Source: Lactuca virosa
Lineage: Eukaryota > Streptophyta > Magnoliopsida > Asterales > Asteraceae
Length of the DNA stretch: 64,000 bases
Direction of reading: 5' to 3'
Assembly: GCA_928212115.1 (NCBI GenBank)
Contig: CAKMRJ010000001.1
Span: 188,606,375 to 188,670,374 of the forward strand
Below the pieces are notes generated by a model. The model made no database searches, was not told the DNA's origin, and worked only from the letters and a program-made list of their open reading frames with translations. Below, piece by piece: positions 24,041-34,381 of the stretch; position 1 is the first letter of the stretch; the number at the start of each line of letters is the position of its first letter. Both the position numbers and the translations under genes were made by a program.

Positions 24041-27000
24041 ATGGCACCAAGCTCTGTGGTGGTCACAATAGACAAATCAAGCAATATTTCGTTGGTGGAA
24101 GTTAATGATTCAGACACATCTGTGTTTCTCGAAAAGCAGAAAACAGCAAGCACAAAGCAGTTTTCATGGACGCTTTTGCTAAAAGCTCATAGAGTACTTT
24201 CTTTCTTTCCATGGATCGCAATGGGGTTTTCGAAAACTTTGGTTTCTGTGAAAAAACGAATTGCGTTAGCAGATAATGGAAGAGATGAAGTTCAATACAA
24301 AGAACGATTAATCTACAGATGCATCAGAGTTTTTCTTGCCATTTCGATTATTTCTTTGTGTATCGAATTCGTTGCTTATTTTCAGAACTGGGATTTGAAT
24401 TTCATTCATGAATTCCACCCCACAGAAGTCATGGGACTGTTTCATTGGTCGTACATGGGTTGGGTATCATTCAGAGCTGAATATATTGCTCCCTCGATTA
24501 TGATGCTATCGCAATTCTGTGTTGTTCTTTTCATGATTCAATCGCTTGATCGATTCATACTGGGACTTGGATGTTTTTGGATCAAGTTCAGGAACATAAA
24601 ACCGACAATTGATGGCGAAGCTTATGACATCGAAGATGCTTCCAGTTTCCCCATGGTTCTTGTTCAGATCCCCATGTGCAATGAAAGAGAGGTAACAAAT
24701 CAATCCCAATTTCTCATTGATCTTTGATGTGTTTAACTATTTATTACTGTTTACACTCAGTAAATTTCTACCCATTTACATAAATAGATCAATTTAAAAT
24801 GGACGATTTTTTTTTTTTTTTTCAAAATGGTTACAAACTTCTATGATGTTTGGACATATATTTTGAAAAAGATTTTATGTTTGGATTACAATGTTCGGGT
24901 AATTTATGATCATTTTTCAAATAAGGTTTAAATATTCAGTTAAATTACTCATATACCCCTCACGATATAAATAATTACACTTTAAAACATTGCACCCACG
25001 TTATATGATTCCAATTATTCAATATTATTATATTACAGCGCACATCCAAACACCTATTGATCGCTTTATTAAAAAATAAATCATTATTTCAATATCATAT
25101 TTAATAAGCTAATTTTCGGTGGATTTTTTTTTTTTTTTTAATTGAAGGTGTATCAACAATCAATTGCATCTGCTTGTCAACTGGATTGGCCAAAAGACAG
25201 AATCTTGATTCAAGTTTTGGATGATTCAAGTGATGAACTTTTACAGATTTTGATAAGAAATGAAGTGAATATATGGAGTGAAAAAGGAGTTAACATAATT
25301 TACAGACATAGATTCATAAGAACAGGCTACAAAGCTGGAAACCTTCACTCAGCTATGTCTTGTGATTATGTAAAAAATTACGAATTCGTTGCGATTTTGG
25401 ATGCAGATTTTCAGCCAAATCCGGATTTCCTTCAACTCACAGTTCCTCACTTTCAGGTAACAAGAATTCAATCACTCTTACTATTTATAGAAAGTTTTCC
25501 CTTTTTTATGTGATCAAGAAATTTAAAAGGCAACAACTTCAACCCAATCACTTAAAATCGGTCGGTTTGTGTAATTTTTTATTTCCAAAAGTTAATAAAA
25601 AATGATTCGAATCGGTTGAATGGGTACTCTTACTATTTATAGCAACTATTTTCTCTTTCTGATGACCAAGAATATTAAAACGCGTAAATTTTGACCCGTT
25701 TACTTAAAAACGGGTTGATTTTGGTTCAAATGAGTCAACGGGTCATCTTACCATTTAGAAAGTCTTTTTGTTATAAAGGTGTCAAGTTTACCAAAAAAAA
25801 AAGTGTCAATTAGGGTTTCGCACAAAATGTATTCGTATTCTTACAACTTTTTAGATCACTTTATGCAAGAATATTTTTGTGTACTTTTTTTAAAAATTGT
25901 TCAATTTTTGCTAACTTTTGATGGGTGATAATTTCAGGGAAAACCGGATGTGGGTCTTGTTCAAGCAAGGTGGTCATTTGTGAACAAAGATGAGAATTTA
26001 CTCACAAGGCTACAAAACATAAATTTGTGCTTCCACTTTGAGGTTGAACAACAAGTGAATAGTCATTTTCTAAGTTTCTTTGGGTTCAATGGGACAGCTG
26101 GCGTGTGGCGGATCAAGGCTTTGGAAGAATCTGGTGGGTGGCTTGAAAGAACGACAGTTGAAGACATGGACATTGCGGTTCGTGCACATTTAAACGGGTG
26201 GAAATTTATTTATCTTAATGATGTCAAAGTCCTTTGTGAATTGCCTGAATCTTATGAAGCTTACAAGAAACAACAACATCGATGGCATTCGGGTCCTATG
26301 CAACTCTTTAGACTTTGCCTCCCCGCAATCCTCAAGTCCAAGGTTTGTCTTTGTCTCTTTCATTTTTGCAGTATAAAACTATGTCCAGCTTACTCCGATA
26401 CCATGTTTTGTAGTAGAGTAAAGACAAATGAAACTACCTATATAGTCAGGGCCGTTCCAAACAAATTTTTGGCCTAAGACGAAAGAGGAAAAAAAGACCT
26501 TTATTTCATCAACTGTTTTTATATTAACTCAATAATTGAAAAAAACTTATACTAGCTTCTAAATATAATATTTTCGATTATAAAAATTCATATATTTAAA
26601 GAAGAATACTTCTTCTGACTTTTTGAGATGCAAAATCACTAATAATATCTTCAAAATCGATCATGTCTAACATTATATTAATAAAGTCTGTAAAGTTTTT
26701 GAGTCCTTTTAAAAGACAGGCGATTAACGGTCGCCCCTATTGTCACCTATTGTCCATTTTTTGGAACGGACCAGTCTATATTCTATAGTCACCCTGACAA
26801 CATGTTAGATATTTGAAGTCATTGGTATGTGATAAAAGAGTGTATGACACACCTAGTTCTATGTTTTTGGGTCTTATTTACATTAGTAATTTAGTATAGT
26901 GTCTAATCAAGGGCATTTATGTCTTTTTGTGTTGGTCCAACTTTTTAGGTTTCAGTAAGAAATAGGTTTAACAATGAATTTGGGGCCTAATATTCTTATT

Positions 27001-27652
27001 CTTTGTTTTGCAGATATCGAAGTGGAAAAAGGCGAATTTGATATTCTTGTTCTTTCTTTTGCGAAAGCTGATTCTACCTTTCTACTCGTTTACCCTGTTT
27101 TGCGTGATCCTTCCATTAACGATGTTCATACCAGAAGCTGAATTGCCGATTTGGGTGATATGTTACGTACCAGTAACCATGTCGATCTTAAACATCCTTC
27201 CAGCTCCAAAAGCATTCCCGTTCTTAATGCCATACTTACTATTCGAAAACACAATGTCCGTCACCAAATTCAACGCCATGGTTTCCGGTCTGTTCCAGCT
27301 CGGAAGCGCCTACGAATGGGTGGTCACGAAGAAAACCGGCCGATCATCGGAATCCGACCTACTAGCCTTCGCAGAGCGGGAATCAAAGAGTTTCAACGAA
27401 GACAAGATCCAGAGACGACTCTCGGAATCCGGCCTCGAGATGCTCGGAAAACTTAAAGAACAAGAAGCTCCGGTGGAGCAGAAGAAGAAGAACCGGATCT
27501 ACAGAAAAGAACTCGCGCTCGCGTTTCTTCTGTTAACGGCGGCTACGAGAAGTCTTTTATCGGCCCATGGAATCCATTTCTACTTCTTGTTGTTTCAAGG
27601 GCTTTCGTTTCTTGTTGTGGGGTTGGATTTGATCGGTGAACAAGTGGCGTAA
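24041..27652 (+). CDS. CSLC4: Cellulose synthase-like C glycosyltransferase (xyloglucan glucan synthase), 4 exons
   Basis: Exons 24041-24691, 25148-25456, 25938-26342 and 27014-27652 join in phase 0 with GT-AG borders, giving 667 residues (Arabidopsis CSLC4 is about 670). Family GT2 motifs are present: DDS at 242-244, DAD at 302-304, ED in TTVEDMD at 395-396 and QQHRW at 432-436, all in the cytosolic loop. Hydrophobic segments lie at about 94-114, 150-181, 463-492, 499-517, 619-636 and 640-662. CSLC enzymes make the beta-1,4-glucan backbone of xyloglucan from UDP-glucose in the Golgi, with xylosyltransferase partners. The N-terminus MAPSSVVVTIDK and C-terminus LVVGLDLIGEQ fit the CSLC4 branch; the exact paralogue is inferred. 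The reading frame is intact. Intron 3 carries a MITE. Neighbours are transposons and say nothing about function. Confidence 0.96.
26447..26774. mobile_element. hAT-type MITE or fragment in CSLC intron 3
   Basis: Ends read CAGGGCCGTTCCAAACAAA and ...TTTTGGAACGGACCAG, an imperfect terminal inverted repeat (CAGGGCCGTTCCAA versus CTGGTCCGTTCCAA). The interior has TTTTTGGCCTAAGACGAA, common in degraded plant hATs of the CAGGGCCG family. Flanks (TATATAGT / TCTATATT) are only partly alike, so the TSD is not certain. It lies wholly inside the intron. Confidence 0.6.
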
Positions 27653-28064
27653 TTGTGGCCGGAGATGTTGATGGCGGCGGCGGTGGTTCCTGCTAATAAT
27701 GCGGGATTTGGGTCCGGGCCGGGTCGATTTAATGGGACTTGGACCGGTGAATATAGGATGATACTTGAGACTTGATATTAGAGTTGATATTTTTTTTTGT
27801 TGGTGTTATTGTATAATTAGTCCGAATTGGATTGAGATGATTTAATTGGGTGATTAACACCTAATACTTGGGCTCGAGGAACCAATTTGGAGCGAGCTGT
27901 ATACATTTTCACGTGTAATTTATATATATTTAATTCAAATGTTTTTAGTAATCGGATAATAAAATATCTATACAACTTCTCACTTTGCTTTTGTGGTTTG
28001 TTAAAGTCGTCATATTTGACTGATCAACAACAAACTTGTGTTCAACAAAAAAATCAACATGTTA
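27653..28064 (+). other. 3' UTR and downstream flank of the CSLC gene
   Basis: A GC-rich stretch follows the TAA, then AT-rich sequence with a candidate poly(A) signal AATAAA at 27958-27963. No further gene before the LINE. Confidence 0.55.
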
Positions 28065-29555
28065 AAGTCGTCATAGCCGACGGGATTCTACTAACACATG
28101 CCCTCCACACAAAATATATAACCTTCACAGGGGCCAATTTAAGCCAAACGGTTGGGTTGGCGACGAGATCACCATCTTTGAATCAATTAACATAAAACCT
28201 CCCATCATTAGAAATTCTCAATTTCCAAACATCCAACTCACCGGTTAACGAATTTGAGCTCGTGAACCCCCTTAATTCATGCATCGCCGTGACTTCTTCA
28301 ATAATGTTGGGAATTCTTTTCCAAGCCCCATTAAGATTGTTGTCGATTATTCTCTCCGCAATAGAGCACGACTTTCTTTTATCCAATTCAAAAAGAGACG
28401 GAAATTGAGAAGCAAAACGTACCATTACTTGGCCAATTATCCAACCAAAAAAGAGTATTGTTGCCTACCCACTTGAATTTGAAACACAGAATAGAAGTCA
28501 ACCCCAATTTCTTCAATCGATGAGATTACCTTCGCGACAGTTCCAGGAAGGGTTTTTTTCGCCAAGGAGACAATCGATTTTTTGGATGAGTTGTGAATGC
28601 CACATATGACCTGCCTCCATAAGGAATTATCCTCATTTTGAAATCTTCATATCCCCTTAGTCAGAAGAGCTCAATTCAACGAAATAAGAGAACCCCCCCC
28701 CCCCCGGCCCACTTTGATCCATGGGCCCAAGAACCACATCCCAAGCCACCCACATTGTTTTATTTTTTTCGTCTCTTCTACCCGAAAGAAAACGCCTACG
28801 AAGATTCTCAAGATGCATGGTGACAGATTTAGGGGCCTTGAAAAGAGAAAAGAAGAACAAAGGGAGGCTTCCAAGGAACGATTTAACGAGAGTTAGTCGC
28901 CCTCCAAAAGAAAGAGATTTGGCATTCCAAGCCGCTTCACATCCAAGATTTCGCGCACAACTTGACACTTCATTGCTAGAAACTCCAATACCGAAAACCT
29001 TTGACTTGTGAAAATTAACATTTAACCCGGAAGCGACATGAAAGCATTTAAGAACTCTAGCCAAATTAGAAAAATTTGAACTCACCCAAGTCCCAACAAA
29101 GAGAGCATCATCGGCATAAAATAAATGAGAAATCGCAGGTCCGCCTATAGGAATTTTAACTCCTTGGAAAAGATTTTTTGACATGTGGTTCTCATTGCAA
29201 TATTTAAATCCTCCATGGCAATAATGAATAAAAACGTGGAAAGAGGGCCTCCTTGCCGAACACCTTTTGTAATAGGAAACTCCTTTGTAACCGAGCCGTT
29301 GATGAGAACCGAAGCTCTAGAGGAAGAGAGACATCCCTTTATCCAAAAGATCCATTTATCTCCCACCCACATTTGGTTCACACCTGATTTGAGATAATTC
29401 TAATTTATAGAATCAAAAGCCTTGTTAAAATCAACTTTGAAAATGAATAATTTATTTTTGTTCTGCTTCGCCCACGTATATATCTCGTTAATAATCAAAG
29501 GACCACCAAGAATGCTCCTCCCTTCAATGAAACTGGTTTGAACCTCATCTATCAC

Positions 29556-29813
29556 CGGTGGCGTAGCAAGAATTTTGTTTTATGGTAGGCCAAATAATAT
29601 ATAAAATATGAACGAGTGGCAAAATTCTTCAAACGATAATAAAATGTAACTATATATGCATTTTTAACTAAACTGTTTATTTTAAGTTGCACATGATGTT
29701 GTCTTACATCATTAAAATAATCTAAAATGAAGTCTAATTGAAATATACAACAATGTATTTTCTTCTACTAATTTCATGTTTTGAATGGAATATACCATAT
29801 CACAACCCTAATT

Positions 29814-29881
<68 letters not shown>

Positions 29882-29940
29882 CCTTAATTTTGCGTGGGTA
29901 GGCCAAGACCCACTCTTGCCCTATATTGGCTACGCCCCTG
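29556..29940. mobile_element. hAT-type MITE, 385 bp, exact 8-bp TSD
   Basis: Ends CGGTGGCGTAGCAAGAATT and ...ATATTGGCTACGCCCCTG give an inverted terminal repeat around GGCGTAGC. TCTATCAC flanks it on both sides (29548-29555 and 29941-29948), the 8-bp duplication typical of hAT. A long TA tract fills the centre. It splits the LINE reverse transcriptase. Confidence 0.9.
29817..29880. repeat. TA dinucleotide microsatellite inside the MITE
   Basis: About 32 TA units; the Tyr/Ile ORFs across it are artefacts. Confidence 0.97.
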
Positions 29941-30904
29941 TCTATCACCGAACCGTCTATCACCGAACCGATAACTCTTTTAAGTCTAGAAGCAAGGGAT
30001 TTGACAATAATTTTGTAAATACTTCCGATAAGACTAATCGGGCGAAAGTCATTTAGAGTAATGAGATCTTTAATTTTTGGAATAAGGGAGATGAAGGAGG
30101 AGCTTCTACCTCTAGAGAGACATCCATATTTCATAATGTCGTCTTGTAAGATAAGCTAGAAATACTTGAAGAATTTGAACGAGAACCCGTCCTGACCAGG
30201 GACTTTCTCACTACCACAATTAAATATTGCATTTTTAATCTCATTAAGATCGAAAGGCTCTTCCAAAAAGTTCTTGTCCCCAGTAGTCAACTTTTTAAAA
30301 TTTGAATTAATAAAATTGGGACGATCAGGATGCGTTTCATGGAATTTGTCTCTAAAAAATGCCCAAGTCTCTCTTTATTGAATTGACCTCTATTACCCAT
30401 TGCCCATTAATCACGAGCCCTGAAATGTTACTTCTTCTGTTCTGTTTTTAATTTTGATATAGTTGTGGAAAAATTTGGAATTTTCATCCCCATCACTAAT
30501 CCATTTAGCACCAGATTTTTAGATCAAATCCATTTTTTTTAGTTTTTCCAATTCCAAATTTTTTTGCTTGGAATCCCTCCTGAACTAAATTTTTGAGTCT
30601 GAGAGTCATGTTTTCAGCCTCCAACTCAATTTCATCAACTTTTCTTTTCAAATCAAATAAGATGTTTTCCTTTTCCATCTCTACCCGTCTCCAATCTCGA
30701 ATAATGTCTTTGACGTATCGAAGCATAGTCACATAAATCGCTTGACTAGACACGATCCTCGTTCTAGTTCGTGCGTGCTGGATCGGGGTACGATTTCGTT
30801 CCAAACGCATAGGGAACGCGTCTTGGATCGATAGATTGAGCGATTTCAAAATTGAACCCACCTTGCCCTAATTCGCGTTTCTTGCATAGCGGAACGGCGA
30901 TGTA

Positions 30905-30984
30905 GATCGCCGATTGAAGATGGGGATCGCCGATTGAAGTTGAGGAACGCCGATTGAAGCCAAGGGACGCCGACTGATTTAACG
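30905..30984. repeat. Four 20-bp units upstream of the hAT gene
   Basis: CGCCGATTGAAG recurs every 20 bp (about 30909, 30929, 30949; a CGCCGACTGA variant at 30969). It lies 0.3 kb before the BED/hAT reading frame, where subterminal transposase-binding repeats would be expected in a hAT element. The role is inference. Confidence 0.75.
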
Positions 30985-31304
30985 TTTGTGCTCTGGGAAC
31001 GATCGACTGAGTATTTGGCAACAAAATCTCCCAATTTCCATCAATTGATTGTGTATATCTATTTTATAAGGGATATCGATTTACTTTGAGAAAACCATAT
31101 ACACGAATATTCGATTTCAATTCATTAATTTAAGCCATTTATTTGAATTTTGATATTTCAGTCGGCATTACAGAATCAACGACTCCATTACACATTTACA
31201 CACAATTAATTTTCTCTAGGCTTATATATACATGCATCGATTTTCTTTTTTACCACACATTCTCAATAGAAAAAAAAGGCAAAGTACGTCTTCACAGGAA
31301 AAAA

Positions 31305-33027
31305 ATGGTGTTTGGTAAAGGTGTGTCTGATCACAGAGAGAACATAAAGCATATTGAAGTAGATGAAGATGAAAATAGCACAGAAGATAACACATTTATA
31401 GATGCTACTCAACAAGTTAACACTCGTGAAGTGAAGGATGACAAGCCATTATTGCAGGAAGTAAACATTATTTCTGCTGCAACAAGCAAGAATGTTGGGG
31501 GTGCAAAGAAGTGGGTTTGTAAACATTGCAAACAACAGTTTACTAGTTCCTATACGAGGATACATGTACACTTTTTTGGTGCTATGCCCGGCAAGACCGC
31601 AAAAATTAGAAGGTGTCCGGTTATACTAAATGATCGTGAGAAGCGTGAAAGGCTGTTTAACAAAGTCCGAGATGCTGAAAAGGTTGGTGTGTCCCGTGCT
31701 TTAAAGAACTCCATAATCAGTAAAAAAACAATCTTCCTCTTCTTCTAAGAAACCTATTGAAGATGCATTTGCTGTAATGGAAAGAAGCATTGTTGACTTG
31801 AAGATCATGAGAGGGCTTTGCGCAAATGGAATTCCATTTAATGTGCTACGTAATCCCCAATTTTTGGAGATGGTTAGTGCTATCAACAAAGCACCTGCTG
31901 GTTATAAGCCTCCCTCTAGCGAGAAAGCAAGGACGGTTCTACTTGATGAATGCCATAGAGATGTAGAAAAGGATTTGAATCCTATAAAAGATACATGGTA
32001 TACGCAAGGTGTTTCAATTGTTTCTGATGGGTGGACAAACGTAAAGCACAAGCCACTCATTAATGTCATAGCTGTTAACAGTCATGGGGCGATGTTCATG
32101 TATGCAGAAGACTTTTCTGGTGTGGAGAAAACTGGAGTTGCAATAGCAAACTATTTGCTTGGAGCCATCGAAACAGTAGGACCAAGCAATGTCCTACAAG
32201 TCGTTACAGACAATGCTGCGAATTGCAAGGCTGCCGGGAAGGAAATAGAAAAGGTACACAAACACATTTTCTGGTCTCCTTGTTGTGTGCATACGTTGAA
32301 TTTGATTTTCAAAGATCTTGCAAATACGTTCTATTGGTTGATGACCACATATAAAAGAGGAAAAGTGGTTGTAAAATATTTTCTTAATCACAATCATGCT
32401 TTGACCATGTTTAGAGATAACTCAACACTCGAGTTATTAAAGGTGGCAAAGACGAGATTTGCATCTCATTATGTATTATTGAAAAGGTTAATGGATTGTA
32501 GAGAAGCTTTGTCTACAACCATCTCCCTTAATTCTTGGAGAGATTGGGTGAAACAGGGAGATGAAAATACTAGGAATATTACTGGATCAAAGGTTGTTGA
32601 AACTATTAGAAGTGAAGAGTTTTGGGAGGATGTGGAGAGCATTTTAGCCATCACAAAACCTATTTTTTTGTTGATGAAATTTTGTGATGGCGAGGGAGCA
32701 AAAATGGGAGAAATATACGAAAAATTGGACAACATGTTAGGAGAAATTAAAGATGTGATGTCAAATAACAAATATGCTTCCTACTATACCGAAGTTGAAA
32801 AAATATTGTTTGCTCGGTGGGAGAAGATGACGATTCCATTACATTGTTTGGGATTTGCTTTATGTCCACGATTCTATGATGCAGGTTATCTTTCAATGTT
32901 AGCACCTGGCGGAATAGCTAGAAAAGCACCCAACTTAGATAAAGAAGTGGTACTTGGAGTCATGGAAGCGTTTAAAAGAATATCTGAAAGTCAAGAAAAA
33001 TATCGGATGTTGCGTTCTTTAGGTCAT
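31305..33027 (+). pseudogene. BED zinc finger / DUF659 hAT transposase, frameshifted and 3'-truncated
   Basis: ATG at 31305. A BED-type finger WVCKHCKQQFTSSYTRIHVHFFG (C-x2-C ... H-x-H) is in the first frame, ending at 31748. The second frame (31777-33027) holds the DUF659 core: YTQGVSIVSDGWTNVKH, VLQVVTDNAANCKAAGKEIE, SPCCVHTLNLIFKDLA and KTRFASHYVLLKRL. A seven-A run at about 31722-31728 marks the frame change. The C-terminal hATC dimerisation domain is absent: the frame runs into LINE antisense sequence at about 33028. The intact protein would cut and paste the element; this copy should be inactive, although long stretches remain open. Confidence 0.9.
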
Positions 33028-34381
33028 CTCATGGCATTAAAAATCCCCAACAAAAACCCAATTTCCATAAAATCTTCTTCTCCGCCGGTGCTTGGGGAGC
33101 ATACACGTTAACGATGATGGTCTCAATAGGTGTTCCCTTCCAATATCCCACAATCGCCAAGAAAAAACAGGATTTAATAACAACAATATCTTGGAATAAG
33201 GACCTATCCCAAAAGCTAATAACACCACCAGACCTCCCTGAAGATTCCACAAAATCAATTCCCAACTCAAAGTTACCCCACCAGTCTCCAATGTTATTAG
33301 GAAGAGAAGACAGTCGAGATTCCTGAATAGCACAAAATGAGTATTGTTTTCCACTTTCAGCCTTTTGAGCTAATCAAATTTGAAGGGCTCAATCAGTCCC
33401 ATTCCCCTTATATTCAAAGACATCAGATTCATGAGGACTTGAAGATAACACCACCACCGTTGACAACATCTACAAGAGTTGGGCTGTTTTTTTCAACCTG
33501 AAAGCCTACCTGCTTACCGATGCCGATAATATGCTCTATCTCGCTAGAAGAAGAACACGAGATGGAAGGAGAAAAGGAACCACTATTTTTGGAGCCTTGG
33601 ACCGATCGAGATGGTGAGGAAGCCCTTCGATTGAGAATTTGAGATCAATTGAAGGGGAGGAATTCGATATTTGAGAGTCGGTGAGAGGATTCTAACGATC
33701 ATTGATCCTTGTTAACGTAACTTTTTGACTTTGAACACTTTTATTTTTCTTCTTTTTAAATCGTCGCCTTTTAAGTCTAGAATCCCCATGCCCAAATTTT
33801 GAGCTACTTCTGCCACTTAAAAGGTTTGGGTTGTTATCAGGCCCAAGAACACGAGGCCCATAGTCCTCCTCCACCGGATCGGGTCTACCAGACAAGTCGG
33901 ATTTTGAAATAACGGGAGCAGTTGCAGAATTAAATTTGCCATCACTATTTAATTTTAAATTATTAAAATCCACATTGGCAACATCCCCCCCCCCACACAC
34001 ACACATGCGCCGACTTTGGGAGTACCATGAGACTCCCTACCTCCCTCATGCATTGAACCGGGAACCATCACCTCTACTAAAGCCTCTCCGGCGATCTCAA
34101 CAACTGTTGGAGCAATTTCTCCATCTTCCAGTTGCATCTCATCGTCTTCGAAAGTGTCTGAGATACCTTCTTCTTCGTCTTCATTTTCCTCTAAATCCTC
34201 CTGAGAGCCACTAGTGAATGGTTTAAAAGGAACCCAATCATCATCAACTTCGAATATACCAATTTTGTGAGAGGATCCATCGATCAAAATGCTCGTTTCC
34301 CCATTCAACTTTTCCTATAAGCTGCGAGGATGCAAATTTTACCATGAGAAACACCAGAAACATTCTAGAAAGGGTTGACAT
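33028..34381 (-). pseudogene. LINE ORF1-like part and AP-endonuclease N-terminus, broken
   Basis: Reading minus, 33955-34308 has the ORF1-like SSHKIGIFEVDDDWVPFKPF and an acidic run. 33692-34006 is basic (KRRRFKKKKNKS). From about 33430 the endonuclease begins, with a LNIRGMG-like start, QESR, then GGVISFWDRSLF and IIVNVYAPQAPAEKK (33029-33265). It ends at a VGDF motif at about 33035, where the hAT sequence begins. Frames change repeatedly. Confidence 0.8.

Larger units (their letters stand above)
28065..30745 (-). pseudogene. LINE reverse transcriptase and C-terminal domain, broken
   Basis: Motifs in order on the minus strand: LRYVKDIIRDWRRVE with a coiled linker (30505-30735), DENSKFF-like and PGQDGFS (readable near 30200-30480), SLIPKIKDLITLNDFRPISLIG (about 30000-30100), a break at the MITE, then ITKGVRQGGPLSTFLFIIAME (about 29210-29290), the catalytic SHLFYADDALFVG (about 29100-29140) and SFGGRLTLVKSFLGSLPLF. 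The C-terminal zf-RVT-like part SWK/VWKLRISNDGRFYV is at 28183-28425. Several stops and frame changes break it. Confidence 0.9.
28065..34381 (-). mobile_element. LINE (L1/RTE-like plant non-LTR retrotransposon), interrupted
   Basis: On the minus strand an ORF1-like part (34308 to 33692) is followed by an AP-endonuclease N-terminus (33354 to 33029). After a foreign hAT block come reverse transcriptase and the zf-RVT C-terminus (30745 to 28065). No LTRs flank it. About 150-200 residues of endonuclease C-terminus are missing at the hAT junction. The 3' tail near 28060 has no visible poly(A). Confidence 0.85.

Noticed and set aside
24506..24709. Minus-strand ORF inside CSLC exon 1
   Set aside because: Antisense shadow of a strongly conserved coding exon.
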